This document shows positions 1 through 5,978 of a stretch of DNA of 6,549 bases, piece by piece. Position 1 is the stretch's first letter. Every line of letters begins with the position of its first letter. Position numbers and translations under genes: made by a program. The stretch is taken from assembly GCA_023387755.1 (NCBI GenBank), contig JAEWHO010000068.1, forward strand, positions 1 to 6,549, written 5' to 3'. Below the pieces are notes generated by a model that was not told where the DNA came from, did not search any database, and saw only the letters and a list, made by a program, of their open reading frames with translations. The stretch comes from Actinomycetes bacterium. Its GTDB lineage: Bacteria; Actinomycetota; Actinomycetes; Actinomycetales; Actinomycetaceae.

Positions 1-18
1 CCTACTTATCGCACGGAT

Positions 19-930
19 TTACCAAAACGCCCGCATCGCAATTGCGTCAGCAAAGTTCTCGGCTGCTCGCTCATCGGAAGTAAGGTACAGGTTGCAATCA
101 AAGAGGGAAACTTCCAGAATCTCCAATTCCTCGTCGCCCGCAACCATGTCGACACGACAGTAAATCAGCTGTTCGTCCCGGCCCAGTAACCCCTTAATCG
201 AGGCGTGCAGGGCAGCACGCACATCCTCACCGCGGGTGCGCTCCCCGGAGGTGATCTCGTGTGGATGGGCGCGGTTGCGATGCACCTCGGGGCGCGGCCC
301 GGTCGTATCGGTGAGGATAGTGTCCTTTTCTACCGCGTGCGACAGCAGCCCGTTGAAGAAGATTAACGAAATTTCGCCGCGTTCTTCCATAGAGGCCAGG
401 TAGCGCTGCACCATGACGGCGTGCCCATTTTCCAGAATAGACATCGCGTGTTCGATCGCCGCCATCCGCGAGTAGGCTTCGCGTGCGGTGTACCGCCCGG
501 TGGCATGCCGACCGGAGGATACAGCAGGCTTGACGACGAAGTCTCCACCCGCAGGGAAGCGCGTGTGGACCTGGTGTTTGGAGTAGTCTCGCTCCACTTC
601 CAGCCAGGTGGTGTCAATCGTGGGTAGCCCACGTTTTGCCAGCTCTTGCAGGTAGTGCTTATCGGAATTCCATTGCAGCACGGTCGGGTTGTTCAACAAC
701 CGGGGCACGCTATGAGCCCACGCAAAAAACTCCTCCCGCCGCGGCGCATAGTCGGGTACAGTTCGCAGCACACATAACCCGGCGTCATCCCAGTTGACGT
801 CCGGATCATCCCAGATCGCGATCTGCACATCGACTCCGCGCTCCTGCAAAAGCGGCGGAAGTACTTGGTCATCTTCACTCAGCTCGGGCAGCTCCCGGCC
901 GGTCACGAGGGTCACCTTAGGCTTCGACAC
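19..930 (-). CDS. ATP-grasp domain ligase of unknown substrate
   Basis: 303 residues, GTG start, TAA stop. The fold is read from family landmarks: an N-terminal half with 'WDDPDVNWDD' (about 40-49) and 'RREEFFAW' (64-71), then 'NSDKHYL' (88-94), a nucleotide-binding lysine in 'FVVKPAVSSGRHATGRY' (K134), 'VQRYL...ERGEISLIFFNG' (about 174-194), and a likely metal-binding end with D261, E273 and possibly N280. ATP-grasp enzymes of this RimK/glutathione-synthetase-like group join a carboxylate to an amine or similar nucleophile through an acyl-phosphate. The substrate cannot be read from sequence. The protein has no signal peptide or membrane segment, so it is probably cytoplasmic. It is the last gene of the leftward run, 57 bp after the dehydrogenase. 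The only SD-like run (GAGGG) ends 1 bp before the GTG, too close for a normal site, so the start may be leaderless. Confidence is high for the fold and low for the role. Confidence 0.85.
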   Translation of the reverse strand: MSKPKVTLVTGRELPELSEDDQVLPPLLQERGVDVQIAIWDDPDVNWDDAGLCVLRTVPDYAPRREEFFAWAHSVPRLLNNPTVLQWNSDKHYLQELAKRGLPTIDTTWLEVERDYSKHQVHTRFPAGGDFVVKPAVSSGRHATGRYTAREAYSRMAAIEHAMSILENGHAVMVQRYLASMEERGEISLIFFNGLLSHAVEKDTILTDTTGPRPEVHRNRAHPHEITSGERTRGEDVRAALHASIKGLLGRDEQLIYCRVDMVAGDEELEILEVSLFDCNLYLTSDERAAENFADAIAMRAFW

Positions 931-936
931 ACCCTC

Positions 937-942
937 AGATTA
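937..942 (-). promoter_or_regulatory. possible -10 (TAATCT) for leaderless ATP-grasp mRNA
   Basis: On the minus strand TAATCT ends 6 bp before the GTG codon, so transcription would begin at or next to the start codon. No convincing -35 is visible. Leaderless GTG/ATG mRNAs are common in actinobacteria, and the absence of a well-spaced SD fits. This is an inference from spacing and one hexamer only. Confidence 0.3.
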
Positions 943-987
943 GCGGGTTTCCCCCTCCCCCGCGCGTAGTTGCGCCACGCGGCGAAA

Positions 988-1764
988 TTACGCCCGCATA
1001 TCCTCGAGCGCTTCCGGAGACTCCGGCAGGATTTGACCGCCGTCAACCGTAATGGATTGGCCGGTAATATAGCGGGCTCGGGGCGAGGCGAGGAATGCGA
1101 CTGCCTCCCCAATATCGCGCGGTTCGCCCAGATATCCCAGCGGAACGCTGCGCGCCATGCGATCCATATATTCCTGCCCCATCGCTTCCAGCCCGGGCGT
1201 GACCACATTGCCAGGCAGCACCGCATTCACGGTAATCCCTGCGGGCGCGAGCTCGATAGCCGCCGAGCGCACAAACCCCATCTGGGCCGCCTTGGTCGCC
1301 CCATAGTGGGACCAGCCGGGATACCCGGTGATATTGCCAGTAATCGAACTCGTCACCACCACGCGCCCCTGGGTGCTAGCCTCGAGCGCGGGCAGGCACG
1401 CCTGCACCATCCGCATGGTGCCCGCCACGTTGATGCCGAAGATGAAATCAATATCGGCGTCAGTCATATCCGCCAGGCGTGCCTGCGGGTACACTCCCGC
1501 ATTTGAGGCCAGAATATCGAGTCCACCAAGATCCTCGACGACGGCGCGGGCCACGCTCTGGCAGGATTCGCGATCCCGCACGTCTAACACGTAGGCAGTG
1601 AATCCAGCCTCGCGCGCGCCTGCGCATTCGTCTTCGCTGACGCCAGTGACCGCTACGGTTGCGCCACGCTCACGCAGCACGGTGGCGATGCCGCGGCCAA
1701 TCCCGAGAGTACCCCCGGTGACGAGGGCACGCGCCCCGGCCAGGTCTGGTTGTTGTGGTTGCAT
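988..1764 (-). CDS. classical short-chain dehydrogenase/reductase (FabG-like)
   Basis: 258 residues, ATG start, with a strong SD (GAGGAGGT at 1772-1779) 7 bp before it. Classical SDR features are complete: cofactor loop TGGTLGIG (16-23), DVRD at 61-64 (adenine contact), NAG (88-90), catalytic Asn in 'INVAGT' (N112), Ser in 'VTSSITG' (139/140), and Y154-x3-K158 in 'HYGATKAA'. The C-terminus has the usual 'ITGQSITVDGGQ' (233-244) followed by 'LPES'. It is a soluble NAD(P)H-dependent oxidoreductase of a ketone or alcohol. The residues look like those of enzymes often named 3-oxoacyl-ACP reductase, but the gene sits alone, without acyl carrier protein or synthase genes, so fatty acid synthesis is not supported and the substrate is unknown. 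The gene lies 59 bp after the DUF418 gene and 57 bp before the ATP-grasp gene on the same strand. Confidence 0.93.
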   Translation of the reverse strand: MQPQQPDLAGARALVTGGTLGIGRGIATVLRERGATVAVTGVSEDECAGAREAGFTAYVLDVRDRESCQSVARAVVEDLGGLDILASNAGVYPQARLADMTDADIDFIFGINVAGTMRMVQACLPALEASTQGRVVVTSSITGNITGYPGWSHYGATKAAQMGFVRSAAIELAPAGITVNAVLPGNVVTPGLEAMGQEYMDRMARSVPLGYLGEPRDIGEAVAFLASPRARYITGQSITVDGGQILPESPEALEDMRA

Positions 1765-1823
1765 TGTTCATACCTCCTCACTTCCATTAAAGCAAGGCCA
1801 CACTCCAGCCAGGCCGCTATCGC

Positions 1824-2957
1824 CTACCGGCCTGCTAAGCGCCGCTTCCGGTGGCTCAGGGAGCCCATACATACTCGCGTCAGTTCGCGCGGCACCGCCT
1901 CAAGCGGCCCGAGTCGAAACGCCCGCCGATAAAGCACGGTAACGGCGACAATAACAACGATCTGTCCCACCCACACCGCAAAATCAACATACCGTTCGGC
2001 CCGTTCCAAATGCTCCAGGTACGGGATGATTGGGTTTGAGACGACAACATGCACCACGTACCACGTAAGCGTCAGCTGCCCCACCTGAGCCAGCACGCGC
2101 CATGTACTCTGCGCCCACCGCGCCATATCCCCCATTCGTAGATCAAGGCCGTAACAACACAGAATCAGCCCGCAAACGATGGCGGCCGACGCCGCGATAT
2201 TCCCGTAACTACCCGAATATTCCAGCGCCGCAATATAGGGCACGTATTGATCTGGTACGGGGATGCAGCTGGTCAGTAATACCACCGCGAATCCACCTGC
2301 TACCAAGGAGATTCCGACGACGACGGGGCGGGCGCGCGCGCCCGCCCACCGCATGAGAGCAATCCCGCAAAGCGCGTAGAAAAGCCATGCTAGGAACGGG
2401 TATGGATCGGATATGAACAGCGCAGCAATCTGGCGAGGGTGCGCCAGGTCGTAAAAGTTCGGATTGAGATTGGCGGGCAGATATTCATACAGTCGATTCG
2501 CAATGGTGCCAACCGGTCCCAGCAGGCCGACCAAAACGAGTGCCACAGCTAAGGTTTTGGCAGGGAGCTTTGCCCCTATGTAGGCCAGCGCCGTCAGGAA
2601 CCCAAGGGTCACTAAGATGACGGCGACCGACGTCACCCACATTCCCAATGTGAATCCAAGTAGGCATAAGAATCCCGCCCGCATGGTCACTGATATCGCT
2701 TGTTCACGGCCGCTTTTGCGCTGGCCTTCGAGTTGTGCCCCGGCCCCGATGAGCACAGCAAAGCCGACGGCGTGATAGTCAGACATCAGGTGCACGAGGG
2801 TATGTGCCGCCCACGTAGGGCCACTGAGGAGGTGATTGGCCATAATCCCGAAGAGCGCGAGCGCGCGGGCGACGTCCAGGCCCAGGAGTCGCTGACGTTG
2901 GGGGGCGCGGACCGGCTCTGATGACATATAGTCGGTGCGGGCGGCGGCCGTGTCCAT
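1824..2957 (-). CDS. DUF418-type polytopic membrane protein
   Basis: 377 residues, ATG start with GAGGA about 6 bp upstream, TAG stop. The N-terminal signature 'RLLGLDVARALALFGIMANHLL' (23-44) begins the first membrane segment. Further hydrophobic segments lie near 63-76, 92-106, 109-127, 134-150, 186-203, 211-230, 251-270, 287-306 and 326-343. The region with 'VLAQVGQLTLTWYVVHVVV' (288-306) and the end 'FRLGPLEAVPRELT' (347-360) match the DUF418 domain, related to DUF1624 and heparan-alpha-glucosaminide acetyltransferase-like membrane acyltransferases. By family analogy it may acylate or move a cell-envelope component, but no activity is proven for most members. It has a basic cytoplasmic tail (SHRKRRLAGR). 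An in-frame ATG at codon 11 is an alternative start. A glycosyltransferase lies two genes upstream, which is compatible with envelope glycan modification, though this is inference. Confidence 0.85.
   Translation of the reverse strand: MDTAAARTDYMSSEPVRAPQRQRLLGLDVARALALFGIMANHLLSGPTWAAHTLVHLMSDYHAVGFAVLIGAGAQLEGQRKSGREQAISVTMRAGFLCLLGFTLGMWVTSVAVILVTLGFLTALAYIGAKLPAKTLAVALVLVGLLGPVGTIANRLYEYLPANLNPNFYDLAHPRQIAALFISDPYPFLAWLFYALCGIALMRWAGARARPVVVGISLVAGGFAVVLLTSCIPVPDQYVPYIAALEYSGSYGNIAASAAIVCGLILCCYGLDLRMGDMARWAQSTWRVLAQVGQLTLTWYVVHVVVSNPIIPYLEHLERAERYVDFAVWVGQIVVIVAVTVLYRRAFRLGPLEAVPRELTRVCMGSLSHRKRRLAGR
2326..2347. repeat. 22-bp perfect GC-only palindrome inside a CDS
   Basis: The stretch reads the same on both strands over all 22 bases. 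Each arm begins GGGCGGGC and the centre is alternating CG. It encodes roughly residues 204-211 (WAGARARP) of the DUF418 protein, a loop between membrane helices. It may be only the chance result of Gly/Ala/Arg codons in a GC-rich genome, but it could fold into a stable hairpin in mRNA. Confidence 0.6.
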
Positions 2958-2976
2958 TGACGTCCTCGGAGTTGGG

Positions 2977-2997
2977 AATATATGTAGGTTTAGCCTA
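2977..2997 (-). promoter_or_regulatory. possible promoter and small palindrome before DUF418 gene
   Basis: On the minus strand TATATT (2977-2982) resembles a -10 element 19 bp upstream of the DUF418 ATG. No good -35 is present. Two bases upstream of it lies an imperfect palindrome, TAGGTTTAGCCTA in plus orientation (2985-2997; 5 of 6 positions pair around a central T). A palindrome in the spacer position could be an operator. It shares TTAGCCTA with the DtxR/IdeR iron box, but the full 19-bp match is poor. The evidence is weak. Confidence 0.3.
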
Positions 2998-3035
2998 GCG
3001 TCCCCACGCCCCCGATCCGGTAGGTTTCCTGCTGA

Positions 3036-3515
3036 TTACACGCCCGGCGTCGACGCTACAGCTGGGGCCGGCTCGGCTGCGTGCGCGCCCGAAGAGCACG
3101 TTTCTTCACTGCAGTGCGGGCGGCGCACCCGCAGATAAAGCGCCAGGGCAAGGGCCGCAACGGAGGCCGCCGCCGCATAGGGCTGGATGGGTGCCCACAG
3201 CCCCATGGCACCGGTGGAGCCCACCAATAGCAGGACGATCTTATTGCAGACCGGGCAGGCCACCGCAAAGAGAGTGGCACCAAGGGCCACTCCGAGCCGC
3301 CCGGTATCCTCCTTCTTTTCTGCCGCGGGCAGGTAGAACCACAAGAATGTCAAGATGAGTGTGATTCCAACAGCCAGGTACTCCCACCAGCGTACTGGCA
3401 CAGCGCGCCCGAATATCGGGTTCGGCAGAATGTCGGTGGGCAGCGTGAGCAATAAGCCAATCCCGACTGTAAGTAAAACGGCTTTTAATAGTGGCTGGCT
3501 AGTGGCAGGTGGCAT
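3036..3515 (-). CDS. four-helix membrane protein with CPVCN motif
   Basis: 159 residues, ATG start with AAGGTG close upstream, TAA stop. Four likely membrane helices: about 9-27, 44-62, 74-98 and 108-129. Helix 3 carries 'ACPVCNKIVLLLVG', placing a CxxC pair (C87, C90) followed by Asn inside or at the edge of the membrane. Conserved-looking 'STGAMGLWAPIQPY' joins helices 3 and 4. The hydrophilic tail has a second cysteine pair (HCSEETC, C135 and C140) and then an Ala/Pro-rich end. I do not recognise a named family. The CxxC may do thiol chemistry or bind a metal or cofactor. It starts 33 bp after the glycosyltransferase stop and is probably co-transcribed with it. The CsoR-like operator further upstream makes metal or thiol stress an attractive but unproven context. 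Confidence 0.82.
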   Translation of the reverse strand: MPPATSQPLLKAVLLTVGIGLLLTLPTDILPNPIFGRAVPVRWWEYLAVGITLILTFLWFYLPAAEKKEDTGRLGVALGATLFAVACPVCNKIVLLLVGSTGAMGLWAPIQPYAAAASVAALALALYLRVRRPHCSEETCSSGAHAAEPAPAVASTPGV

Positions 3516-3548
3516 GACACCTTACAGTAACAGAGTTTCGCTTGCCGG

Positions 3549-4679
3549 TCACGAGTGCCGTCCATTCCCGCCAGCCATAGCCTGCTCATAGACCGCGAGC
3601 GTTGTTGGCAGTACCTCCGACCAATCCTGCTGCGGTGGGATCTGAGCGTTATAGCGGGCCATCTGTTCGCGCATATCGTCATCACTAAGCAGTTGCGTCA
3701 GCGCTTTTACGAGGGCGTCGTCGTCGGCCCCTAAAATCGCCCCACGACCATCCGCGCAGAAGTCGTCGACCCCTGTAGCAGTCGGCGCGATCACCGGCAA
3801 CCCGCTGGCCCTCCCCTCCAAGGTGGCAATCCCGAACGCTTCAAGCGTCGATGTTGAGAGGTAAATGTCAGCGTACCGATAGGCTGCGGCAAGATCTGCA
3901 CGGGTAGCGCGGCCCGGCAGATGTAGCCAACTCGCCCCCAACCGATCACGCAGCTGTTCGAGCGTCGGCCTGCCCGGCCCCTCCCCATAAATCGTCAGTT
4001 CACATTCTCGCCCGGAGTGTTGCCGCGCTTGCGCCACAATGGCTACGAGGGTGTCATTCCGTTTTATTCTCGCTAAACGGCGTGAAGAGACGATCCGGAT
4101 CGGGCCGGGCTGGCGCGGGCTCCGCAGGCGCTCTTGGGCGATAGCACGCCAGATCTGCAGGTCAGTGCCGTTAGGGACGATCCCTACCGGCGCGCTGAGA
4201 ATGCGGGAGATACGCTCGGCCATCACCGTGGACACCGCCGTGTGCACGACACCGCGGCGGGCCGTATATTGCCGATGTCGTAGCAGGGTGAATAGGTGAG
4301 CCCAATGTGTGAGCATACAGTGCCAGGTGACGACGGCGGGTAGGCGGTGGCGGGCCGCCAGGATGGCGGCGTGGTCGGCTACAGGAGAGATTACGCCCGT
4401 ATGAATATGGGTGATATCGGCGCCCCGCATAGCCGCTAGTAGCTGCGGTCCCGCCAGTGGGTTCACCGGCACCGGTCCCGCCAGGGGTAAGTTAATGCGC
4501 CAAACACGCACCCCCTCATCAAGGCACATATGTGGTGCTGGGGCATTGTCATCGCGGGTGGCGGTCACCACGAGGACGTCATGACCGGCGCGATGCAGGT
4601 GAATCGCGAGGTCACGGACCTGCGATTCGATGCCACCTAGGCGCGGTGCGTAACAATCGGAGACCATCGTGATGCGCAT
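3549..4679 (-). CDS. GT4-family (GT-B fold) glycosyltransferase
   Basis: 376 residues from the ATG at 4677-4679, TGA stop. The reading frame stays open to an ATG at 4817, but that would overlap the upstream small gene and add 46 non-family residues. 'MRITMVSDCYAPRLGGIESQV' is the usual GT4 N-terminus, so the downstream ATG is chosen. Landmarks: GGIE acceptor-side loop (15-18), 'DITHIHTG' (88-95), 'VPNGTD' (168-173), 'VSSRRLARIKR' (197-207), 'IYGEGPGR' (230-237), and the nucleotide-sugar EX7E motif E280-E288 in 'STLEAFGIATLEGRASGLPVIAP'. It is a retaining transferase that probably moves mannose, glucose or a similar sugar onto a lipid or glycan at the inner face of the membrane. Donor and acceptor are not readable. 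No SD lies before the ATG (CACTGGCACT), which is unusual next to its neighbours. The upstream gap holds a strong hairpin. Confidence 0.92.
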   Translation of the reverse strand: MRITMVSDCYAPRLGGIESQVRDLAIHLHRAGHDVLVVTATRDDNAPAPHMCLDEGVRVWRINLPLAGPVPVNPLAGPQLLAAMRGADITHIHTGVISPVADHAAILAARHRLPAVVTWHCMLTHWAHLFTLLRHRQYTARRGVVHTAVSTVMAERISRILSAPVGIVPNGTDLQIWRAIAQERLRSPRQPGPIRIVSSRRLARIKRNDTLVAIVAQARQHSGRECELTIYGEGPGRPTLEQLRDRLGASWLHLPGRATRADLAAAYRYADIYLSTSTLEAFGIATLEGRASGLPVIAPTATGVDDFCADGRGAILGADDDALVKALTQLLSDDDMREQMARYNAQIPPQQDWSEVLPTTLAVYEQAMAGGNGRHS

Positions 4680-4698
4680 AGTGCCAGTGTGACATGCA

Positions 4699-4729
4699 CA
4701 GTGCCTGCCACCTAGGGTGACAGGCACTG
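4699..4729. repeat. REP-like or terminator hairpin in 74-bp gap
   Basis: CAGTGCCTG (4699-4707) pairs perfectly with CAGGCACTG (4721-4729). Inside, after one C/A mismatch, CACC (4709-4712) pairs with GGTG (4716-4719) around a TAG loop. The stem is therefore 13 pairs with one bulge. No T-tract follows on either strand, so a standard intrinsic terminator is unlikely. A mismatched stem with AGTGCCTG/CAGGCACT ends recalls, from memory, dispersed REP palindromes. It may partly separate the Cys-rich gene from the glycosyltransferase gene. Its identity as a repeat family is inference, because only one copy is in the window. Confidence 0.6.
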
Positions 4730-4753
4730 CTGATAACGGATACCTCTGGAGCT

Positions 4754-4915
4754 TTAACCGAAGAGACGCGAGAGGAAACCGCTCTTGGGAGCGTCCGGGT
4801 GGTTGCCATCGCACCACTGCGATGCCGGCACGCTGCGCTTGACCTGGTCAATATGCTGACCGCAGCCAGCCCACGTCGTCTTACCACAAACCTTGCATGT
4901 TACTGGGCGGCACAT
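4754..4915 (-). CDS. 53-residue Cys-rich 'MCRPVTC' small protein
   Basis: Short gene with ATG at 4913-4915 and TAA stop. AGAGGA lies 9-10 bp before the ATG. The translation begins MCRPVTCKVCGKTTWAGCGQ, followed by 'HIDQVKRSVPASQWCDGNH' and a polar tail ending 'FLSRLFG'. Potential metal ligands are C2, C7 and C10 (CxxC), C18 and H21, and C35 and H39, so a small zinc-binding or other metal-binding fold is likely. From memory, near-identical starts ('MCRPVTCKTCGKTTWAGCG') recur as uncharacterised proteins in actinobacteria and other bacteria, which supports a real gene. It is the first gene behind a promoter with a CsoR/FrmR-type palindrome, so its expression may respond to copper, persulfide or another thiol-reactive signal. 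Its function is unknown. Confidence 0.9.
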   Translation of the reverse strand: MCRPVTCKVCGKTTWAGCGQHIDQVKRSVPASQWCDGNHPDAPKSGFLSRLFG

Positions 4916-4977
4916 ATGCGTTAGTCCTCTCTAGCCTACTGGCCACTGCGAAGCGCAGCGTTATCGGAAACATCCTA

Positions 4978-5006
4978 AGAATACCCCCCGGGGTATGCTG
5001 ATGCAA
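4978..5006 (-). promoter_or_regulatory. promoter for the small Cys-rich gene
   Basis: On the minus strand TTGCAT (5001-5006) and TATTCT (4978-4983) are separated by exactly 17 bp, a good vegetative sigma pattern. Predicted transcription start is near 4971, giving a leader of about 55 bases before the ATG at 4915. The leader contains a small hairpin (CTGCG-AAG-CGCAG, 4946-4958) and the SD. Directly upstream, toward 5033, is the terminator of the neighbouring unit, so this is the first available promoter for the leftward genes. TAGGAT, a few bases further downstream, is an alternative -10 but has no matching -35. Confidence 0.72.
4981..4996. promoter_or_regulatory. CsoR/CstR/FrmR-type operator palindrome
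   Basis: ATACCCC and GGGGTAT form perfect 7-bp arms around a CC spacer. The palindrome fills most of the promoter spacer and overlaps the first bases of the -10, where a bound repressor would block polymerase. GC-rich TACCC...GGGTA palindromes are the known operators of the CsoR/RcnR/FrmR repressor family (CsoR for copper, CstR for persulfide, others for nickel/cobalt or formaldehyde). Which signal applies cannot be told from the site. No repressor gene is in the window. Confidence 0.7.
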
Positions 5007-5032
5007 ATACCACATGGAGCATGCGACATATG

Positions 5033-5079
5033 AAAAACCTAGGCCCGGTTGGTGAGCAGGGAGGCCAACCGGGCCTAGG
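5033..5079 (-). terminator. intrinsic terminator after the roadblock gene
   Basis: CCTAGGCCCGGTTGG (5038-5052) and CCAACCGGGCCTAGG (5065-5079) form a perfect 15-bp stem with a 12-base loop. On the minus strand the stem is followed at once by TTTTT (5033-5037). It lies 12 bp past the roadblock stop codon and ends that unit before the next promoter begins. Confidence 0.92.
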
Positions 5080-5091
5080 CGGCTGGAAAGA

Positions 5092-5976
5092 CTAGACGCT
5101 CACCTTTTTGGCAATCTGGTTCACCTTATGGCGAGCCAGGGCCAGGTTGGCGCGCTTGCGATCGAGCACCAGGTAAATGAACAACCCCTCAGTTTCGCTG
5201 CTGTTGAGCACGGAAATGAGGTGGTATTGGTCGCTGAGGGTGATCATGATGTCCTCGATGCACCCGGCTACACCGATATCGTTCATGGTGGAGAGTTTGG
5301 CGCGGACGACGTTGGAGTTGCCGGCCGCGGCGACGTTGAGGTCAAATCCAGGATGCCCGCCGGTGGCCAGAGCCATACCTGAAGATATATCTACGATGGC
5401 GGCACCAGTGGCCCCCTCGATATCCAGCATCTCGGATACAAAGGTGTCGATCTGCGACATATATTCCTTCTCCTTTGGTTGGTAGGTGGCATCGGAATCC
5501 GCCACCCCAGGCTTGGCTTCGGAGCCTAAACCCGTTGTGGGAGCCGAACCGGATAGCTCGGCTGATTGATGGACGCGTTGAATGATTGTAGGCTGGCCAC
5601 TTTCCCCAACCACTGGGACCGACCCTCGGTCGGTCCGACGGCGGGCCGCCTCGCTGGTTCTGCGTGACCTAATGGGCACCTCGGTAGTGGCCACGACGCT
5701 GTCCGCAACTGCGACAGCTCCATCCGCCACTCCCTCCCCTTCGTCGACCTCCGAGGATGACTCCCCGGCGTTAGAATCCACAGCTCCACCTGCGTCAGTT
5801 CCTCCGGCTTGCGGAGCCGCCGACGGCGACTGCGGTGGAGGCGGCGGAGCATAACGTTCAGCCTCCGCGGAAGCACGAGTATTCTCATCGGCATGGTCTG
5901 CGTCGTCGAGCCACGCCAACGCATCGGACTCCCCCTCGCCCTTGCGGCGAGAACGCCAGGAAAAGAAGGACGGCAT
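5092..5976 (-). CDS. roadblock/LC7 protein with long disordered N-terminus
   Basis: 294 residues, ATG start, TAG stop. AGAGGTGG (5987-5994) is a loosely spaced SD. Residues 1-172 are low-complexity and probably disordered: a basic, aromatic N-terminal tip (MPSFFSWRSRRK), a poly-Pro run (44-48), acidic and Ser/Gly stretches, and an Arg-rich patch (103-117). Residues 173-294 form a roadblock/LC7 domain: 'MSQIDTFVSEML' helix, 'GATGAAIVDISSGMALATGG' strands, a helix around 'NVVRAKLSTM', then 'EDIMITLSDQYHLISVLN' and 'GLFIYLVLDRKRANLALARHKV'. Roadblock proteins in bacteria usually form dimers that bind small GTPases or scaffold signalling complexes. No GTPase is in the window. The gene begins 2 bp after the ABC ATPase stop, so the two are surely co-transcribed and may work together. 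A strong SD precedes an internal ATG at codon 173, so a second 122-residue product is possible. Confidence 0.88.
   Translation of the reverse strand: MPSFFSWRSRRKGEGESDALAWLDDADHADENTRASAEAERYAPPPPPQSPSAAPQAGGTDAGGAVDSNAGESSSEVDEGEGVADGAVAVADSVVATTEVPIRSRRTSEAARRRTDRGSVPVVGESGQPTIIQRVHQSAELSGSAPTTGLGSEAKPGVADSDATYQPKEKEYMSQIDTFVSEMLDIEGATGAAIVDISSGMALATGGHPGFDLNVAAAGNSNVVRAKLSTMNDIGVAGCIEDIMITLSDQYHLISVLNSSETEGLFIYLVLDRKRANLALARHKVNQIAKKVSV
5465..5476 (-). promoter_or_regulatory. internal ribosome binding site AAAGGAGAAGGA
   Basis: Inside the roadblock gene, minus strand AAAGGAGAAGGA places GGAG 9 bp before an in-frame ATG (5458-5460, codon 173). It is a better SD than that of the first ATG. 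The ATG falls exactly where the disordered part ends and the roadblock domain begins. It encodes PKEKE in the long form, so the match could be partly a by-product of Lys/Glu codons. Confidence 0.6.
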
Positions 5977-5978
5977 TG

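Noticed and set aside
963..981. CGCGT/ACGCG hairpin between the dehydrogenase and ATP-grasp genes as a terminator
   Set aside because: Only five pairs plus a broken inner pair, and the minus-strand sequence after it is G-rich, with no T-tract.
970..1506. 178-residue plus-strand frame opposite the dehydrogenase gene
   Set aside because: It is antisense to a complete SDR with all catalytic motifs, and its His/Arg-rich composition is typical of a GC-rich antisense shadow.
2984..3002. Full DtxR/IdeR iron box
   Set aside because: Only about 12 of 19 positions agree with the consensus and the two halves are offset, so it is kept only as an unassigned palindrome.
4680..4817. N-terminal extension of the glycosyltransferase to the ATG at 4817
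   Set aside because: The extra 46 residues run through the hairpin and overlap the real small Cys-rich gene in another frame, and they do not resemble a GT4 N-terminus. The ATG at 4677-4679 begins the conserved part.
5526..5924. 132-residue minus-strand frame within the roadblock gene
   Set aside because: It is a shadow frame over the low-complexity part of the roadblock protein, rich in Arg/Pro with no domain and no SD. The 294-residue frame continues into a recognisable roadblock domain.
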